The position numbers and the translations under genes are program-made. DNA of 64,000 bases from the NCBI GenBank assembly GCA_045124315.1, contig JBGVLO010000155.1, positions 1-64,000 on the forward strand. Direction: 5' to 3'. Of the stretch, positions 45,541-54,294 are shown in pieces. Numbering within the stretch: the first letter of the stretch is position 1; the number at the start of each line of letters is the position of its first letter. Under the pieces are notes generated by a model, which searched no databases, had not been told where the DNA came from, and saw only the letters and a program-made list of their open reading frames with translations. Source of the DNA: CAG-411 sp045124315. GTDB lineage: Bacteria; Bacillota; Clostridia; Lachnospirales; Lachnospiraceae.

Positions 45541-46565
45541 ATGCTCGCCTCCCCACTGTCAAAGCCTTCTCTATAAATTTGTTTCACAATTTCTTCCAGC
45601 TTCGTTTCTTCAATCTGCACATCTTTCACTTCTACCTGTTCCATCATAACAGACAAAATCTGTGGCACCTGCAGCTTTTGTTTATCAAAGGTAATACGAA
45701 AGATACTTTTTTCGGAAGCATATTCGGTATCAAAATCCTCTTCCTTCACCTGCAATAGTTTTGAAAGATCCATCTGTTTTACTTTGTCATACTGACGGAT
45801 TTCCATAGAAATGGAGCGTTTCGTTCCATAGGTCTCTTTCAACTGTTCCAAAGAGCCATCATAAATCTTCTTTCCTTTATCAATGATAATGATACGGTTG
45901 CACAATTCTTCGATATCTCCAATATCGTGGGTGGTCAAAATAACCGTGGTGTGATATTTTTCATTGATTTCTTTGATCGCCTTACGAATGTTCTCCTTTA
46001 CGATCACATCCAGACCAATGGTAGGCTCATCCAGATACAGTACACTTGGATTATGGAGCAAGGCAGCTCCCAAATCCGCACGCATCCTCTGCCCCAGGGA
46101 CAAGGTCCGAACCGGACGGTCGAAAAATTCATCCAATCCTAATACCTCATTTAAAAATTGCATTCTCTCTTCGTATTCCTTTTGTGGAACATCATAAATC
46201 TCTTTTAAAATAGTAAAGGATTCACTCAATGGCAAATCCCACCACAACTGGGTTCTCTGACCAAATACCACACCAATATTTTTGGCATTCCGACTTCTAT
46301 TTTTGCAAGGATCGATACCTTTTACCGTACAACTTCCCTTGGTTGGCACCAAAATACCTGTCATCATTTTTATGGTAGTAGATTTTCCTGCTCCATTACT
46401 TCCTATGTAACCGACAATTTCCCCTTCTCCAATGGAAAATGAAATATTGTCCACCGCTACTTTTTCCACCTTTTCACGGGAAAACAATCCCTTGATGGTA
46501 CCCTTTAATCCAGGGTACTTCTTTGGTGACACAAAACTTTTTGTTATATTCTTTACTTCTATCAT
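45537..46565 (-). CDS. ABC transporter ATP-binding protein (COG4586-like)
   Basis: This 342-residue ATPase has Walker A YIGSNGAGKSTTIKMM, a Q-loop segment VVFGQRTQLWWDLP typical of this subfamily, signature RTLSLGQRMRADLGAAL, Walker B SVLYLDEPTIGLD and switch His in LTTHDIGD. It is the first gene of a three-gene export operon with the two ABC-2 permeases. The ribosome binding site GGGAGG is eight bases from the ATG. Confidence 0.93.
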   Translation of the reverse strand: MIEVKNITKSFVSPKKYPGLKGTIKGLFSREKVEKVAVDNISFSIGEGEIVGYIGSNGAGKSTTIKMMTGILVPTKGSCTVKGIDPCKNRSRNAKNIGVVFGQRTQLWWDLPLSESFTILKEIYDVPQKEYEERMQFLNEVLGLDEFFDRPVRTLSLGQRMRADLGAALLHNPSVLYLDEPTIGLDVIVKENIRKAIKEINEKYHTTVILTTHDIGDIEELCNRIIIIDKGKKIYDGSLEQLKETYGTKRSISMEIRQYDKVKQMDLSKLLQVKEEDFDTEYASEKSIFRITFDKQKLQVPQILSVMMEQVEVKDVQIEETKLEEIVKQIYREGFDSGEASM

Positions 46566-46740
46566 TCTTTCAACCTCCCTCTTTTATTCTTCGTCATGTT
46601 TCCCACTTCATAACACCCACTTGTTCCATTTTTTTCTTGCATTTTCGCTCAGTTTGTGTTAAAAAAATGTGTTGGAGTATTTATCCTATGAATATTGTGA
46701 AGCCATATCATTTTCTTAAGCGCTAAATCCTTATTTATGG

Positions 46741-46785
46741 GTTGGAATGTGATTATATCTGAAAAAAGATCATTCACATTCCAAC
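46741..46785 (+). promoter_or_regulatory. Hairpin in the leader of the MATE gene
   Basis: Arms gttggaatgtga and tcacattccaac are exact 12-base complements, with a smaller inner pair (gat / atc). The hairpin ends 69 bases before the MATE start and lacks a T run, so it is more likely an operator or an RNA element than a terminator. Confidence 0.5.
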
Positions 46786-46854
46786 TCTTTCATAAAACTT
46801 CATAGCTTAAGGAAATGACAGGGTTACAAAAAATAGAAACGGAGGAAATCATTA

Positions 46855-48204
46855 ATGAAAACTGATACAACTGAAATTTTTGCCAATGCGCCTGTTCCAA
46901 AGGCAGTCCTTAGCAATGTGATTCCTTCCATTATCAGTATGTTAATGGTATTGGTTTACAATCTTGCAGATACTTTTTTTATCGGACAGACGAAAAACGC
47001 TTATATGGTTGCCGGTGTCTCTATTGCCACCCCGGCCTTTTTGTTATTTATGGCAGTAGGTATGCTTTTTGGTATCGGTGGAACTTCTTTTATCGCCAGA
47101 ATGCTGGGAGAAGGACAGACACAAAAAGCAAAACAGACTTCGTCCTTTTGTTTTTGGACAGGCACTATCATTGGTGTCATTTCTGCCATTTTGGTTATCT
47201 GCTTTGCAAAACCGATCTGCAGTCTGATCGGTGCCAGTTCTGATACCATGGGATATGCATCCCAGTATTTAAGCATCGTAGGAATCGGTATTCCTTTCCT
47301 GATCATTGGTAATGCCTTCAGTAATATTATTCGTGCAGAAGGCCAGGCACAAATTGCCATGTTTGGTATGATCATCGGTAATGTGATCAATATTGTACTA
47401 GATCCGGTTCTCATTCTTGGATTGCACTGGAATGTAGCTGGTGCCGCTATTGCAACTGTATTCGGAAATGTATTTTCTGCAGGCTTTTATATTTACCATT
47501 TATGGAAAAAAAGTCAGTTGCTTTCTATCTCTCCAAAAGATTATCTTGCCGGAAACGGCATTGCCACCAGTGTACTGATGATCGGTGTTCCAGCTTCCTT
47601 AAACAGTGTTTTGATGAGTTTCTCCAACATTCTTGTGAATAATCTTATGAAAGAATACAACGACATGGCAGTTGCCGGTCTTGGAGTTGCCATCAAAGTA
47701 AATATGATCGTAGTTATGCTTTTAATCGGTCTTGGAATCGGTATTCAGCCTTTGCTCGGCTATTGCTATGGAGCTCGAAACCGAAAACGCTTTCTGGCAG
47801 TTTTAAAATTTTCAACCATCCTTGCCATTGGTATCAGTCTGGTTATGACTACCATTTGCTATTCCGGAGCAGAATTTCTGGTTCGTGCCTTTTTGGATAA
47901 TGATGAAGCCTTCTCTTACGGGTTCCAATTTTCCAGAATCTACATTTATTCCGGACCGATCATGGGAGTTCTGTTCGTGTATATCAATGCCATTCAGGCC
48001 ATGGGGGCAGCTTTACCAGCCTTGATCTTAAATATTAGCCGCCAGGGGCTCATTTATATTCCTGTGCTTTTTAGCTTCCATGCAATTTTCAACACACCGG
48101 AAATACTTGCTTTGGCGCAACCTATGACAGACTATGGCTCTGCCACACTGGCTGTTATTTTGTTCCTTATTGCATTCCATAAACACTTTAAGCCTACGAA
48201 ATAA
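46855..48204 (+). CDS. MATE family efflux transporter
   Basis: This 449-residue protein has twelve predicted membrane helices in two halves. It opens with the MATE pattern PKAVLSNVIPSIISMLMVLVYNLADTFF, of which VYNLADTFFIG is characteristic. GVPASLNSVLMSFSNILVNN opens the second half and GIQPLLGYCYGA follows. Such pumps export drugs or cationic compounds using H+ or Na+ gradients. GGAGG lies nine bases before the ATG. It is monocistronic. Confidence 0.93.
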   Translation: MKTDTTEIFANAPVPKAVLSNVIPSIISMLMVLVYNLADTFFIGQTKNAYMVAGVSIATPAFLLFMAVGMLFGIGGTSFIARMLGEGQTQKAKQTSSFCFWTGTIIGVISAILVICFAKPICSLIGASSDTMGYASQYLSIVGIGIPFLIIGNAFSNIIRAEGQAQIAMFGMIIGNVINIVLDPVLILGLHWNVAGAAIATVFGNVFSAGFYIYHLWKKSQLLSISPKDYLAGNGIATSVLMIGVPASLNSVLMSFSNILVNNLMKEYNDMAVAGLGVAIKVNMIVVMLLIGLGIGIQPLLGYCYGARNRKRFLAVLKFSTILAIGISLVMTTICYSGAEFLVRAFLDNDEAFSYGFQFSRIYIYSGPIMGVLFVYINAIQAMGAALPALILNISRQGLIYIPVLFSFHAIFNTPEILALAQPMTDYGSATLAVILFLIAFHKHFKPTK

Positions 48205-48240
48205 GACGAAGTTTCCCTGTAAGAATTAGGAAAATCTCGA

Positions 48241-48300
48241 CCTGTTTGATGGGGATGTCTTGCATCATCTGCATCATCTGCAAATACAAAATAAATAAAT
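48241..48300. repeat. Repeat D, second copy
   Basis: The sequence cctgtttgatggggatgtct then catcatctgcaaatacaaa matches about 38727-38786 with a few differences. It contains an internal short direct repeat (gcatcatct twice). It lies after the MATE gene. Confidence 0.5.
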
Positions 48301-48325
48301 GATGCAATTTTATATTCGCTTAACA

Positions 48326-48376
48326 AAAAGAAAGGGAAGCCCCCGATTGAAAATCGTACGCTTCCCTTTCTTTCTA
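48326..48376. terminator. Terminator between the MATE and response-regulator genes
   Basis: Arms gaaagggaagc and gcttccctttc are perfectly complementary and are flanked by A and T runs. The genes converge here. Confidence 0.85.
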
Positions 48377-48409
48377 TTTTGGGTCCTTACTCTATCATGC
48401 TCATCTTCA

Positions 48410-48766
48410 TTATTCGAGACACATCTGAATGGCATCTAATACACTGTCCACCCGAAATGGCTTACGAATACAAGTAACCGCACCTTTCTGAACTGCCTCT
48501 TTTGCTACATACTCCATACCTCCTATAGCGGAGCAAATAACAATCTTTGCCTCCGGATGCTTTTTCAGCATTCTTTCCATAGTATCCATCCCATTATCTG
48601 ACATAAAAATATCTAAAAATATAATATCTGGATGATCCTGTTCGTATAAATCCAACAGTTCTTCTCCGGAGCATGCCTCAACGACCTCATGTCCTGCTTC
48701 CTCCATAATCTCTTTCAGCATGCCTCGGATAAATCCCACATCATCCGTAACCATAATCTTTGCCAT
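48410..48766 (-). CDS. Stand-alone response regulator receiver protein (CheY-like)
   Basis: This 118-residue single receiver domain has the acidic pair in VTDDVGF, the phospho-acceptor Asp in IIFLDIFMSDNG near residue 52, the Ser in VICSAIGG and the Lys in CIRKPF. There is no output domain and no kinase gene nearby. It may act by protein contact, as in CheY. The ATG follows GGGGG after ten bases. Confidence 0.9.
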   Translation of the reverse strand: MAKIMVTDDVGFIRGMLKEIMEEAGHEVVEACSGEELLDLYEQDHPDIIFLDIFMSDNGMDTMERMLKKHPEAKIVICSAIGGMEYVAKEAVQKGAVTCIRKPFRVDSVLDAIQMCLE

Positions 48767-48822
48767 ATGAATTCCCCCATCTACTGATGCACATACTGTA
48801 GTTTTATCATTTGCACCTACTC

Positions 48823-49251
48823 CTACTCGCTGACTTCTACCAACTCAATCTTAAAATTCAGTTCTTTTCCAGCCATCTCATGATTCCCATCAAATGTAAT
48901 GTTCGTATCATCTTTTTCCGTTACCTTAACAGGAAATGGCTGACCTGCTGCATTTGTCAAATATACCTGCTGTCCAACACTCAAATCCTCTGCCCCAGGC
49001 AACTGACTAATTTCCACTGTGATAAAATTATTCGGATCCGACATATCATATGCTTCTTCCGGCATAAGATGAATCTCTTTGATTTCTCCAACCTTCATAT
49101 CCTTTACTGCCGCATCAAATCCCTTGATCATCATACCTGCACCACAGACAAACTCCAATGGTTCTCCGCGGTCATAAGAAGAATCAAACTTTGACCCGTC
49201 GTTAAATGTACCTGTATAATGTACCTTACACGTCTTATTCTCGTTGCTCAC
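48823..49251 (-). CDS. FKBP-type peptidyl-prolyl isomerase (SlyD-like)
   Basis: This 142-residue protein has the FKBP half KVHYTGTFNDGSKFDSS, the flap region EEAYDMSDPNNF, and the inserted chaperone-like domain (LSVGQQVYLTNAAG to FDGNHEMAGKEL, the typical D-x-N-H-x-L-A-G-x-x-L pattern). The His-rich metal-binding tail of E. coli SlyD is absent. I chose the GTG at 49251 because GGAGG lies eight bases upstream; the ATG at 49266 overlaps that site. It is 57 bases from the response-regulator gene and may be co-transcribed with it. Confidence 0.9.
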   Translation of the reverse strand: MSNENKTCKVHYTGTFNDGSKFDSSYDRGEPLEFVCGAGMMIKGFDAAVKDMKVGEIKEIHLMPEEAYDMSDPNNFITVEISQLPGAEDLSVGQQVYLTNAAGQPFPVKVTEKDDTNITFDGNHEMAGKELNFKIELVEVSE

Positions 49252-49681
49252 TTTTTCACCCTCCATTTTTCATTTGTTTTAACTTGTATTTTTACATATG
49301 CATTTTACCACAGTTTACCAAAATTGTCACTTTATCCAAGTTACAGTTTTTCTATTTGTTCACTTCTTGTTCTGTTCACAGGTAGGTGTTTTCGGTACTG
49401 AAAATACCGTATGAAAGTCTAACGTGCGCAGATTTGGTCAATGCTGCAAGGTTCTTAAAGCGCAGCTATAACGGGTGTACAACAGCATTTCCGAAACACC
49501 CATGGAATATATTTGTGGTAATGCCTTAATTTACAAGGCATAGACACCTTGTAAATATTCCCCGTCTCGATTGTACCACTTTCACAAAGCAAAAACAACA
49601 TTTCGACACTTAAAATCCTTTTTCACTTACCGCATCAGATTGTAACATTCAAAAACTCAACTTTGAACCAACCTTAACGTT
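49252..49681. other. Gene-free stretch with a partial family B repeat
   Basis: The left half of family B lies at 49371-49440 (ctgttcacaggtaggtgttt then cgtatgaaagtc and gcagatttgg) and then diverges. Hairpins follow: cgggtgt against acaccc near 49470-49500, and ttacaagg against ccttgtaa near 49530-49555. No gene is visible. Confidence 0.55.
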
Positions 49682-50671
49682 TTAGTCAATCCTATCATTT
49701 TGGAATCTGGATAAATGTTCATAAGGCAGAATGAGTCTTCCACGATACAGGCCACATCCATCATTCACCATGGAATTATTGGCTGCCGCAAACATATTGA
49801 CATCCAGTTTCGCTAAATCAAGCCCCTGCAGTTGCATGCCCCTTTCATATGCCTCATCAAAATAAATGTATTCCCCAACCGGAACAGACGCCCGCATCTT
49901 CCGTTCTCTTTTTTGTTCTTCTTCATAGGCACTATGGTTGGCTGGTCCAATTTCCGCATAATCGTCCATATCCTTGGTGCGAAGCTGCACTTCAATGTAA
50001 CTTCTTGCAATATTATCGTAAAAGGTAATATGCAGCGAACGGTATCCCGATTTCATTGGATGCTCCACATAATCCCTGTAATACTGGCGTACTTCCTTAT
50101 TCAGCATAGAGTGTTCGGTTGCATTACACACATCGGTCACTTCCACGGAAAACCCTCTCTCTTCCAGAAAATCCGGCAGCCGATTTGCAATTTCATAAAG
50201 ATACTTCAGTTCTTCCTCTTCCCTGTTTTGCCCCTCTTTTAAGTGACACTTGGGAAGAGCTACCACAATACGATAGGCAATCAGATCATGTAGCTGACTC
50301 AGTCTGCTTTTTAAGTCCACCAAGTCCGGAAAGCAATTGTTTTCTTTATAATATCTATGTACATAGCTTACAATGTATCCGTTAAACTTACTCTCCGCAC
50401 GAATGAGAGATTTGATCCTACCTTTAAAAGTAAATGCCAGAAACGGATATTCCACCGCCATAAGCTTATAAAACTCCCGGATTCTTTGGGACTGGGAAGT
50501 CAAAAAATCGTTATGTATCAGCAAATCTTCCATCTGAAGCAAAAAGTTTGCATGGACCAGATCGATGGAATTGTTGTTCTTTTTTGCTGCATGTCTTAAA
50601 TCTGTGGAATAATTTTTTATTATTTTTAAAACCGTATCTCCCCTGTAAAGATAATCATTTAAAGTAATCAT
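49682..50671 (-). CDS. RelA/SpoT-domain alarmone synthetase-like protein
   Basis: This 329-residue protein has no HD hydrolase domain. The synthetase core is recognisable: FKGRIKSLIRAESKF, DLIAYRIVVALP, the conserved SGYRSLHITFYD and YIEVQLRTKDMDDYAE. It is therefore a single-domain (p)ppGpp synthetase-like protein, longer than typical small alarmone synthetases because of an N-terminal helical region (about 1-70) and a C-terminal tail. Activity is inferred. It stands alone. Confidence 0.85.
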   Translation of the reverse strand: MITLNDYLYRGDTVLKIIKNYSTDLRHAAKKNNNSIDLVHANFLLQMEDLLIHNDFLTSQSQRIREFYKLMAVEYPFLAFTFKGRIKSLIRAESKFNGYIVSYVHRYYKENNCFPDLVDLKSRLSQLHDLIAYRIVVALPKCHLKEGQNREEEELKYLYEIANRLPDFLEERGFSVEVTDVCNATEHSMLNKEVRQYYRDYVEHPMKSGYRSLHITFYDNIARSYIEVQLRTKDMDDYAEIGPANHSAYEEEQKRERKMRASVPVGEYIYFDEAYERGMQLQGLDLAKLDVNMFAAANNSMVNDGCGLYRGRLILPYEHLSRFQNDRID

Positions 50672-50789
50672 GTTGTATGTTTCCCTTTCTGGACAAATCT
50701 ATTTTCAATGTCCCTTCCTAGTATACCACAGATTCTTTTGGAAAACCTATACTCTCTATCACAGAAACAGAGATCTGAAGTTTCCTAGT

Positions 50790-50815
50790 TACAGTTCACA
50801 TACCTGTGAACTGTA
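50790..50815. repeat. Solo palindrome matching the end of family B
   Basis: Arms tacagttcaca and tgtgaactgta are perfect complements around a 4-base centre. The same sequence forms the end of family B. It lies 12 bases after the stop of the ATPase/nuclease gene and could end its transcript. Confidence 0.65.
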
Positions 50816-50826
50816 CCATAAACTAC

Positions 50827-52518
50827 TTATCCTATCAACACTTTCTTTCCCTCAAAGGCAAAACCATACTTTCGGATCTGTTGTTTTTCAAATCCTTTGG
50901 CAAGTAAGTCTGCTTCGTACTGTTTTTCTTCGATCTGCGCAAGGGCAGACTGCACTGTGTCTTCCAGGGATTTTTCTTTTTGAGAACGGTGTACCTTAAA
51001 TTCCAGTATAATAGCATTCTCCTTCTTATCTTTTGGCTCTATCATCACATCATATCTTCCAAAACCACTCTCCCGGTTGGAGGTGATACTATACTTTTCA
51101 CTTAGTTCTGCAATTAATCCTAATACAAACCCATGATAAAAACGTTCCGGCTGTGACTTGGAAGGCTTGTTACCTGTATCGAAAGTGCTAAACATCTGCT
51201 CTGAAACCCGATTCATATATTCATTCATAGCTTCTAAATCTCCGCTGAGCAAGGCTTTGATAAAATCGCTGTAATCATCCTCTGACTCATAAAACCATTC
51301 CTGTACCATGCCAAGGAACATACTCCTTACTTCCAGATTGGTAAGTTCCAGTTCATATCTGGGACGTTTTCCAATGGGTATCTTATCAAAATGCTCATAC
51401 TTAAGTACCTTTAAATAACCACTTGCCAGAAGCAGACTGAATACAGCTGCCTCATTGTCCCCAAGGCGGTTATACACAACCTGCTCATCAATGGGACACT
51501 GGATTGTTTCACCTCTCAGAAGACATTCAAAGGCTGCCTTTATTTTTCTATTTCCCTCCCGAATCAGCTTGCCAACCAGACTGTTACTGCTGGTATTCGC
51601 CCAGTAAGTGGAAATTTTTCTTTTATCTAGATAATTCAAAATGGACCATGGGTTATAAATATCCTTTTGTTCTCCAAAAGCAAATCCGTCATACCATGTT
51701 TTCACCTCTTCTTTTTCTGCACCCATTCCACGTTCATCTAACGCCCAAAAAACTTCTTTCTCAGTAAACCCAAAGAATGTTGCATACTTATTTGAGGTTG
51801 TAGTTACTACTTCAAGATTATTAAGGTCTGAGAAAATGGATTCCTTGCTCACCCTTGTGATTCCGGTCATAACAGCTCTTGCCAAATACGGATTTGTCTT
51901 AAAAGTAGAGTTAAACAGGCTTCTGGTAAATGCCACCAGTTCATCCCAGAATCCATTTACATATGCCTCCTGCATTGGAGTGTCATATTCATCCAGTAAA
52001 ATAATGACTTTTTTCCCATAATAACGCTGCAGATAATCGGACAACTGGTAAAGTGACAAAGAGGCATCGCTGTCATCCATCTTTTCCGAAACCCGGTTAA
52101 AATAATCCATATCCGATTTATACAAAATCCCACTGTCCAATATAAAAGAGTTTTGAGCATATAGTTTTGTAATCAGCTGGCAAATTTTCTTTCTTGTAGC
52201 TTCATAGCTTTTTTCTTTTATATTTGCAAAAGAAAGACTGATCACCGGATAGGTTCCCTGTAACTCTCTGTACTTTTCTTCCTTCCATATTTCCAGCCCT
52301 TCAAACAAATCCCCTCTGTCCTTATATTCCACAGAGAAGAACTGCTCTAGCATACTCATATTCAGAGTTTTTCCAAACCGTCTTGGACGGGCGATTAAGG
52401 TCACATCATCTCCGCTTTCCCACCATTCTTTGATGAAAGATGTTTTATCTATATAAAAATAGTTTCCTTCTATGATTTTATCAAAACTCTGTATTCCAAT
52501 TCCCACTGTTTTTGCCAT
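50827..52518 (-). CDS. AAA-ATPase-like / PD-(D/E)XK nuclease family protein, third member
   Basis: This 563-residue protein belongs to the same family as the genes at 1-945 and 3485-5086, but is distant in sequence. It has FYIDKTSFIKEWW, Walker-A-like ARPRRFGKTLN at 43-53 and Walker B KVIILLDEYDTPM near residue 175. The family motifs FGFTEKEVFWAL and WYDGFAFGEQKDIYNPWS follow. The nuclease core is intact: the Asp of FGRYDVMIEP and ILEFKVH with E-x-K. The start follows GGGAGG at 11 bases. It is monocistronic, and its role is unknown. Confidence 0.88.
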   Translation of the reverse strand: MAKTVGIGIQSFDKIIEGNYFYIDKTSFIKEWWESGDDVTLIARPRRFGKTLNMSMLEQFFSVEYKDRGDLFEGLEIWKEEKYRELQGTYPVISLSFANIKEKSYEATRKKICQLITKLYAQNSFILDSGILYKSDMDYFNRVSEKMDDSDASLSLYQLSDYLQRYYGKKVIILLDEYDTPMQEAYVNGFWDELVAFTRSLFNSTFKTNPYLARAVMTGITRVSKESIFSDLNNLEVVTTTSNKYATFFGFTEKEVFWALDERGMGAEKEEVKTWYDGFAFGEQKDIYNPWSILNYLDKRKISTYWANTSSNSLVGKLIREGNRKIKAAFECLLRGETIQCPIDEQVVYNRLGDNEAAVFSLLLASGYLKVLKYEHFDKIPIGKRPRYELELTNLEVRSMFLGMVQEWFYESEDDYSDFIKALLSGDLEAMNEYMNRVSEQMFSTFDTGNKPSKSQPERFYHGFVLGLIAELSEKYSITSNRESGFGRYDVMIEPKDKKENAIILEFKVHRSQKEKSLEDTVQSALAQIEEKQYEADLLAKGFEKQQIRKYGFAFEGKKVLIG

Positions 52519-52587
52519 AATGATTTACGCCTCCCTTGCCGGAATAATAGAAAGCACCATTTGCTGACTTTCTGTTATCCATAATTC

Positions 52588-52630
52588 AAAAATCCGCTAT
52601 ACTATTCTGCTTACTAGTATAGCGGATTTT
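52588..52630 (-). terminator. Terminator downstream of the AlbA_2 gene
   Basis: Arms aaaatccgctatacta and tagtatagcggatttt form a 16-base stem. On the minus strand it ends in a T run. The preceding gene in that direction is the AlbA_2 protein. Confidence 0.75.
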
Positions 52631-52751
52631 GGGAAAAATCACAAAGTTTATTTGCAATTCTATTTTACTTTGTTACCGTTCAGGTTACAGTTCATCCGTT
52701 GGCTTCCCTGTTACTTGATTTTTGCATTGGAACTTCCCCCTTTTTCCTTTT

Positions 52752-54194
52752 CTATTCAACACAAACCATATCAGGATTTGTCTTGTAAAAGGATGCTCTT
52801 GCTACTTTACTCCTCTCTAAGTATCCGTTCTTTTCAAGGTTTTCAAGAACCTGCTTTCTAAAATAAGTTGAATCACTGATTCCAAGATATTCAGCTATTT
52901 CAGAAACTTTGTGTGCTTTCAAATAACAGAAAGACAATACTTTTCCATCCAATTCCGTTCCACCCGGAACCGGTACAAAACTAAGAACAGGTGTCTTTTC
53001 ATCTTCTACACCTTTATCATAAGTCATATCCGGAAGTACTAATGTAAAATGGTCAGATGTTGAATAAATATATGGCTTATGTGCTTCATCAGCAGACCCA
53101 TATTCTTCCATGATTTTGTCAAAACCTGTACCCGCTGCCTCCATTACGTTACAAACAACCAAAACACCAGCAATCAGTTCGTTTCTCCTCTTAGAAATCA
53201 CACCGGATAAATCATATGTCTTTCCCAGTTTTTCTCCTCTATAAAATCCTCCCGGTGAAGTTATTTCCAGTCTGTCTTTAAATATATCCACTTGTATCTG
53301 TGTTCCATCTAAATAATAGTCACGATGTGCAACTGCATTTATTACAGCTTCAAACAAAGCTCTGGCCGGATAGGAATCTATGTTAATTCTGGTATCATTA
53401 AGCTTTATCATAGAGTGATTCATTCTCTGATTCACAAAATCCATAATGTAATCAATTGTTGATGTGATATTGCCGTTAAATCGATTTATCGTGACGATTC
53501 TTTCACTTCCTTTGTTAAAACCGGAGAAAACAGAACACTGTACTTCTGTTTTCTTGTCATTATAATCATCCAAAAACAGAACGGCACCATTTAATAAAAA
53601 ACCATCTTCATTGACAAAACCTAAAGATTTCAAAGCCTTTTCCTTAAGTGTTTCTCCGTCATTATGCTTTTCATAAAAAGCACGAAGATCTGATAATTTT
53701 TCCGGATCATATTTAACATCTGATACCAGAAGGTCATACTGTGTATTCTTGCTTTTCACACTCATCTCGATGATTTCTTCATAGGTTGCCCCATTCGTAA
53801 ATCCATCACGTCTCATAAAAATAGATGGAATATTTTTGTATTTCAGAATTACCGGTTTTACGGTTCCCTCTTCTACACTGACCTTAATTACAAAACGCTC
53901 ATTCCCTTTTACCTCATATCGAATAAAAGAAATCTTCATCCTCGGTCTAGGTGTCAAATGCTCGTTTACCTGATTATTGAAATAATTTCTTTCATTATCA
54001 GCTGCCTTCCTATCAAAGCCAATTAATTTATTTGTTTTATCTTCTACTCCAATATAAAAATCGCCACCAGAGGCATTGGCAAATCCCGCAATACTTTTCA
54101 GCCAACCAACAACATCTTCACGATTTAAAATTGACTTAGCTTCAAATTTATCACTTTCTAGCTGTATATTTTCAATTATCTCTTCCAAATACAT
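52752..54194 (-). CDS. AlbA_2 / ATP-binding putative transcriptional regulator
   Basis: This 480-residue protein has the N-terminal AlbA_2 (Schlafen-like) domain, ESDKFEAKS with IAGFANASGGDFYIGVED. The centre resembles a GHKL-type ATP-binding fold: ALFEAVINAVAHRDY, then DRLEITSPGGF and RRNELIAGVL, then GTGFDKIMEEY. The C-terminus is a winged-helix-like segment (VSEIAEYLGISDSTYFRKQV). I chose the ATG at 54194, nine bases after GAGG. Six phased repeats lie directly upstream. It is probably a DNA-binding regulator, perhaps of itself and of the neighbouring lipoprotein. Confidence 0.83.
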   Translation of the reverse strand: MYLEEIIENIQLESDKFEAKSILNREDVVGWLKSIAGFANASGGDFYIGVEDKTNKLIGFDRKAADNERNYFNNQVNEHLTPRPRMKISFIRYEVKGNERFVIKVSVEEGTVKPVILKYKNIPSIFMRRDGFTNGATYEEIIEMSVKSKNTQYDLLVSDVKYDPEKLSDLRAFYEKHNDGETLKEKALKSLGFVNEDGFLLNGAVLFLDDYNDKKTEVQCSVFSGFNKGSERIVTINRFNGNITSTIDYIMDFVNQRMNHSMIKLNDTRINIDSYPARALFEAVINAVAHRDYYLDGTQIQVDIFKDRLEITSPGGFYRGEKLGKTYDLSGVISKRRNELIAGVLVVCNVMEAAGTGFDKIMEEYGSADEAHKPYIYSTSDHFTLVLPDMTYDKGVEDEKTPVLSFVPVPGGTELDGKVLSFCYLKAHKVSEIAEYLGISDSTYFRKQVLENLEKNGYLERSKVARASFYKTNPDMVCVE

Positions 54195-54229
54195 ATGCAA
54201 TCACCTCTTTTTTGAACTGCTTCAATAAT

Positions 54230-54294
54230 ACTTCAAAGTAACTTCAAAGTCAACTTCAAAGTTACTTCAAACAAACTTCAATTTACTTTGAAGT
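54230..54294 (-). promoter_or_regulatory. Six helically phased operator-like repeats upstream of the AlbA_2 gene
   Basis: The decamer acttcaaagt or a close variant starts at 54230, 54241, 54253, 54264 and 54275, and an inverted copy (actttgaagt) starts at 54285. Spacing is 10-12 bases, close to one helical turn. The last copy also encodes the final codons of the lipoprotein. The array ends 36 bases upstream of the AlbA_2 start. Confidence 0.65.
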
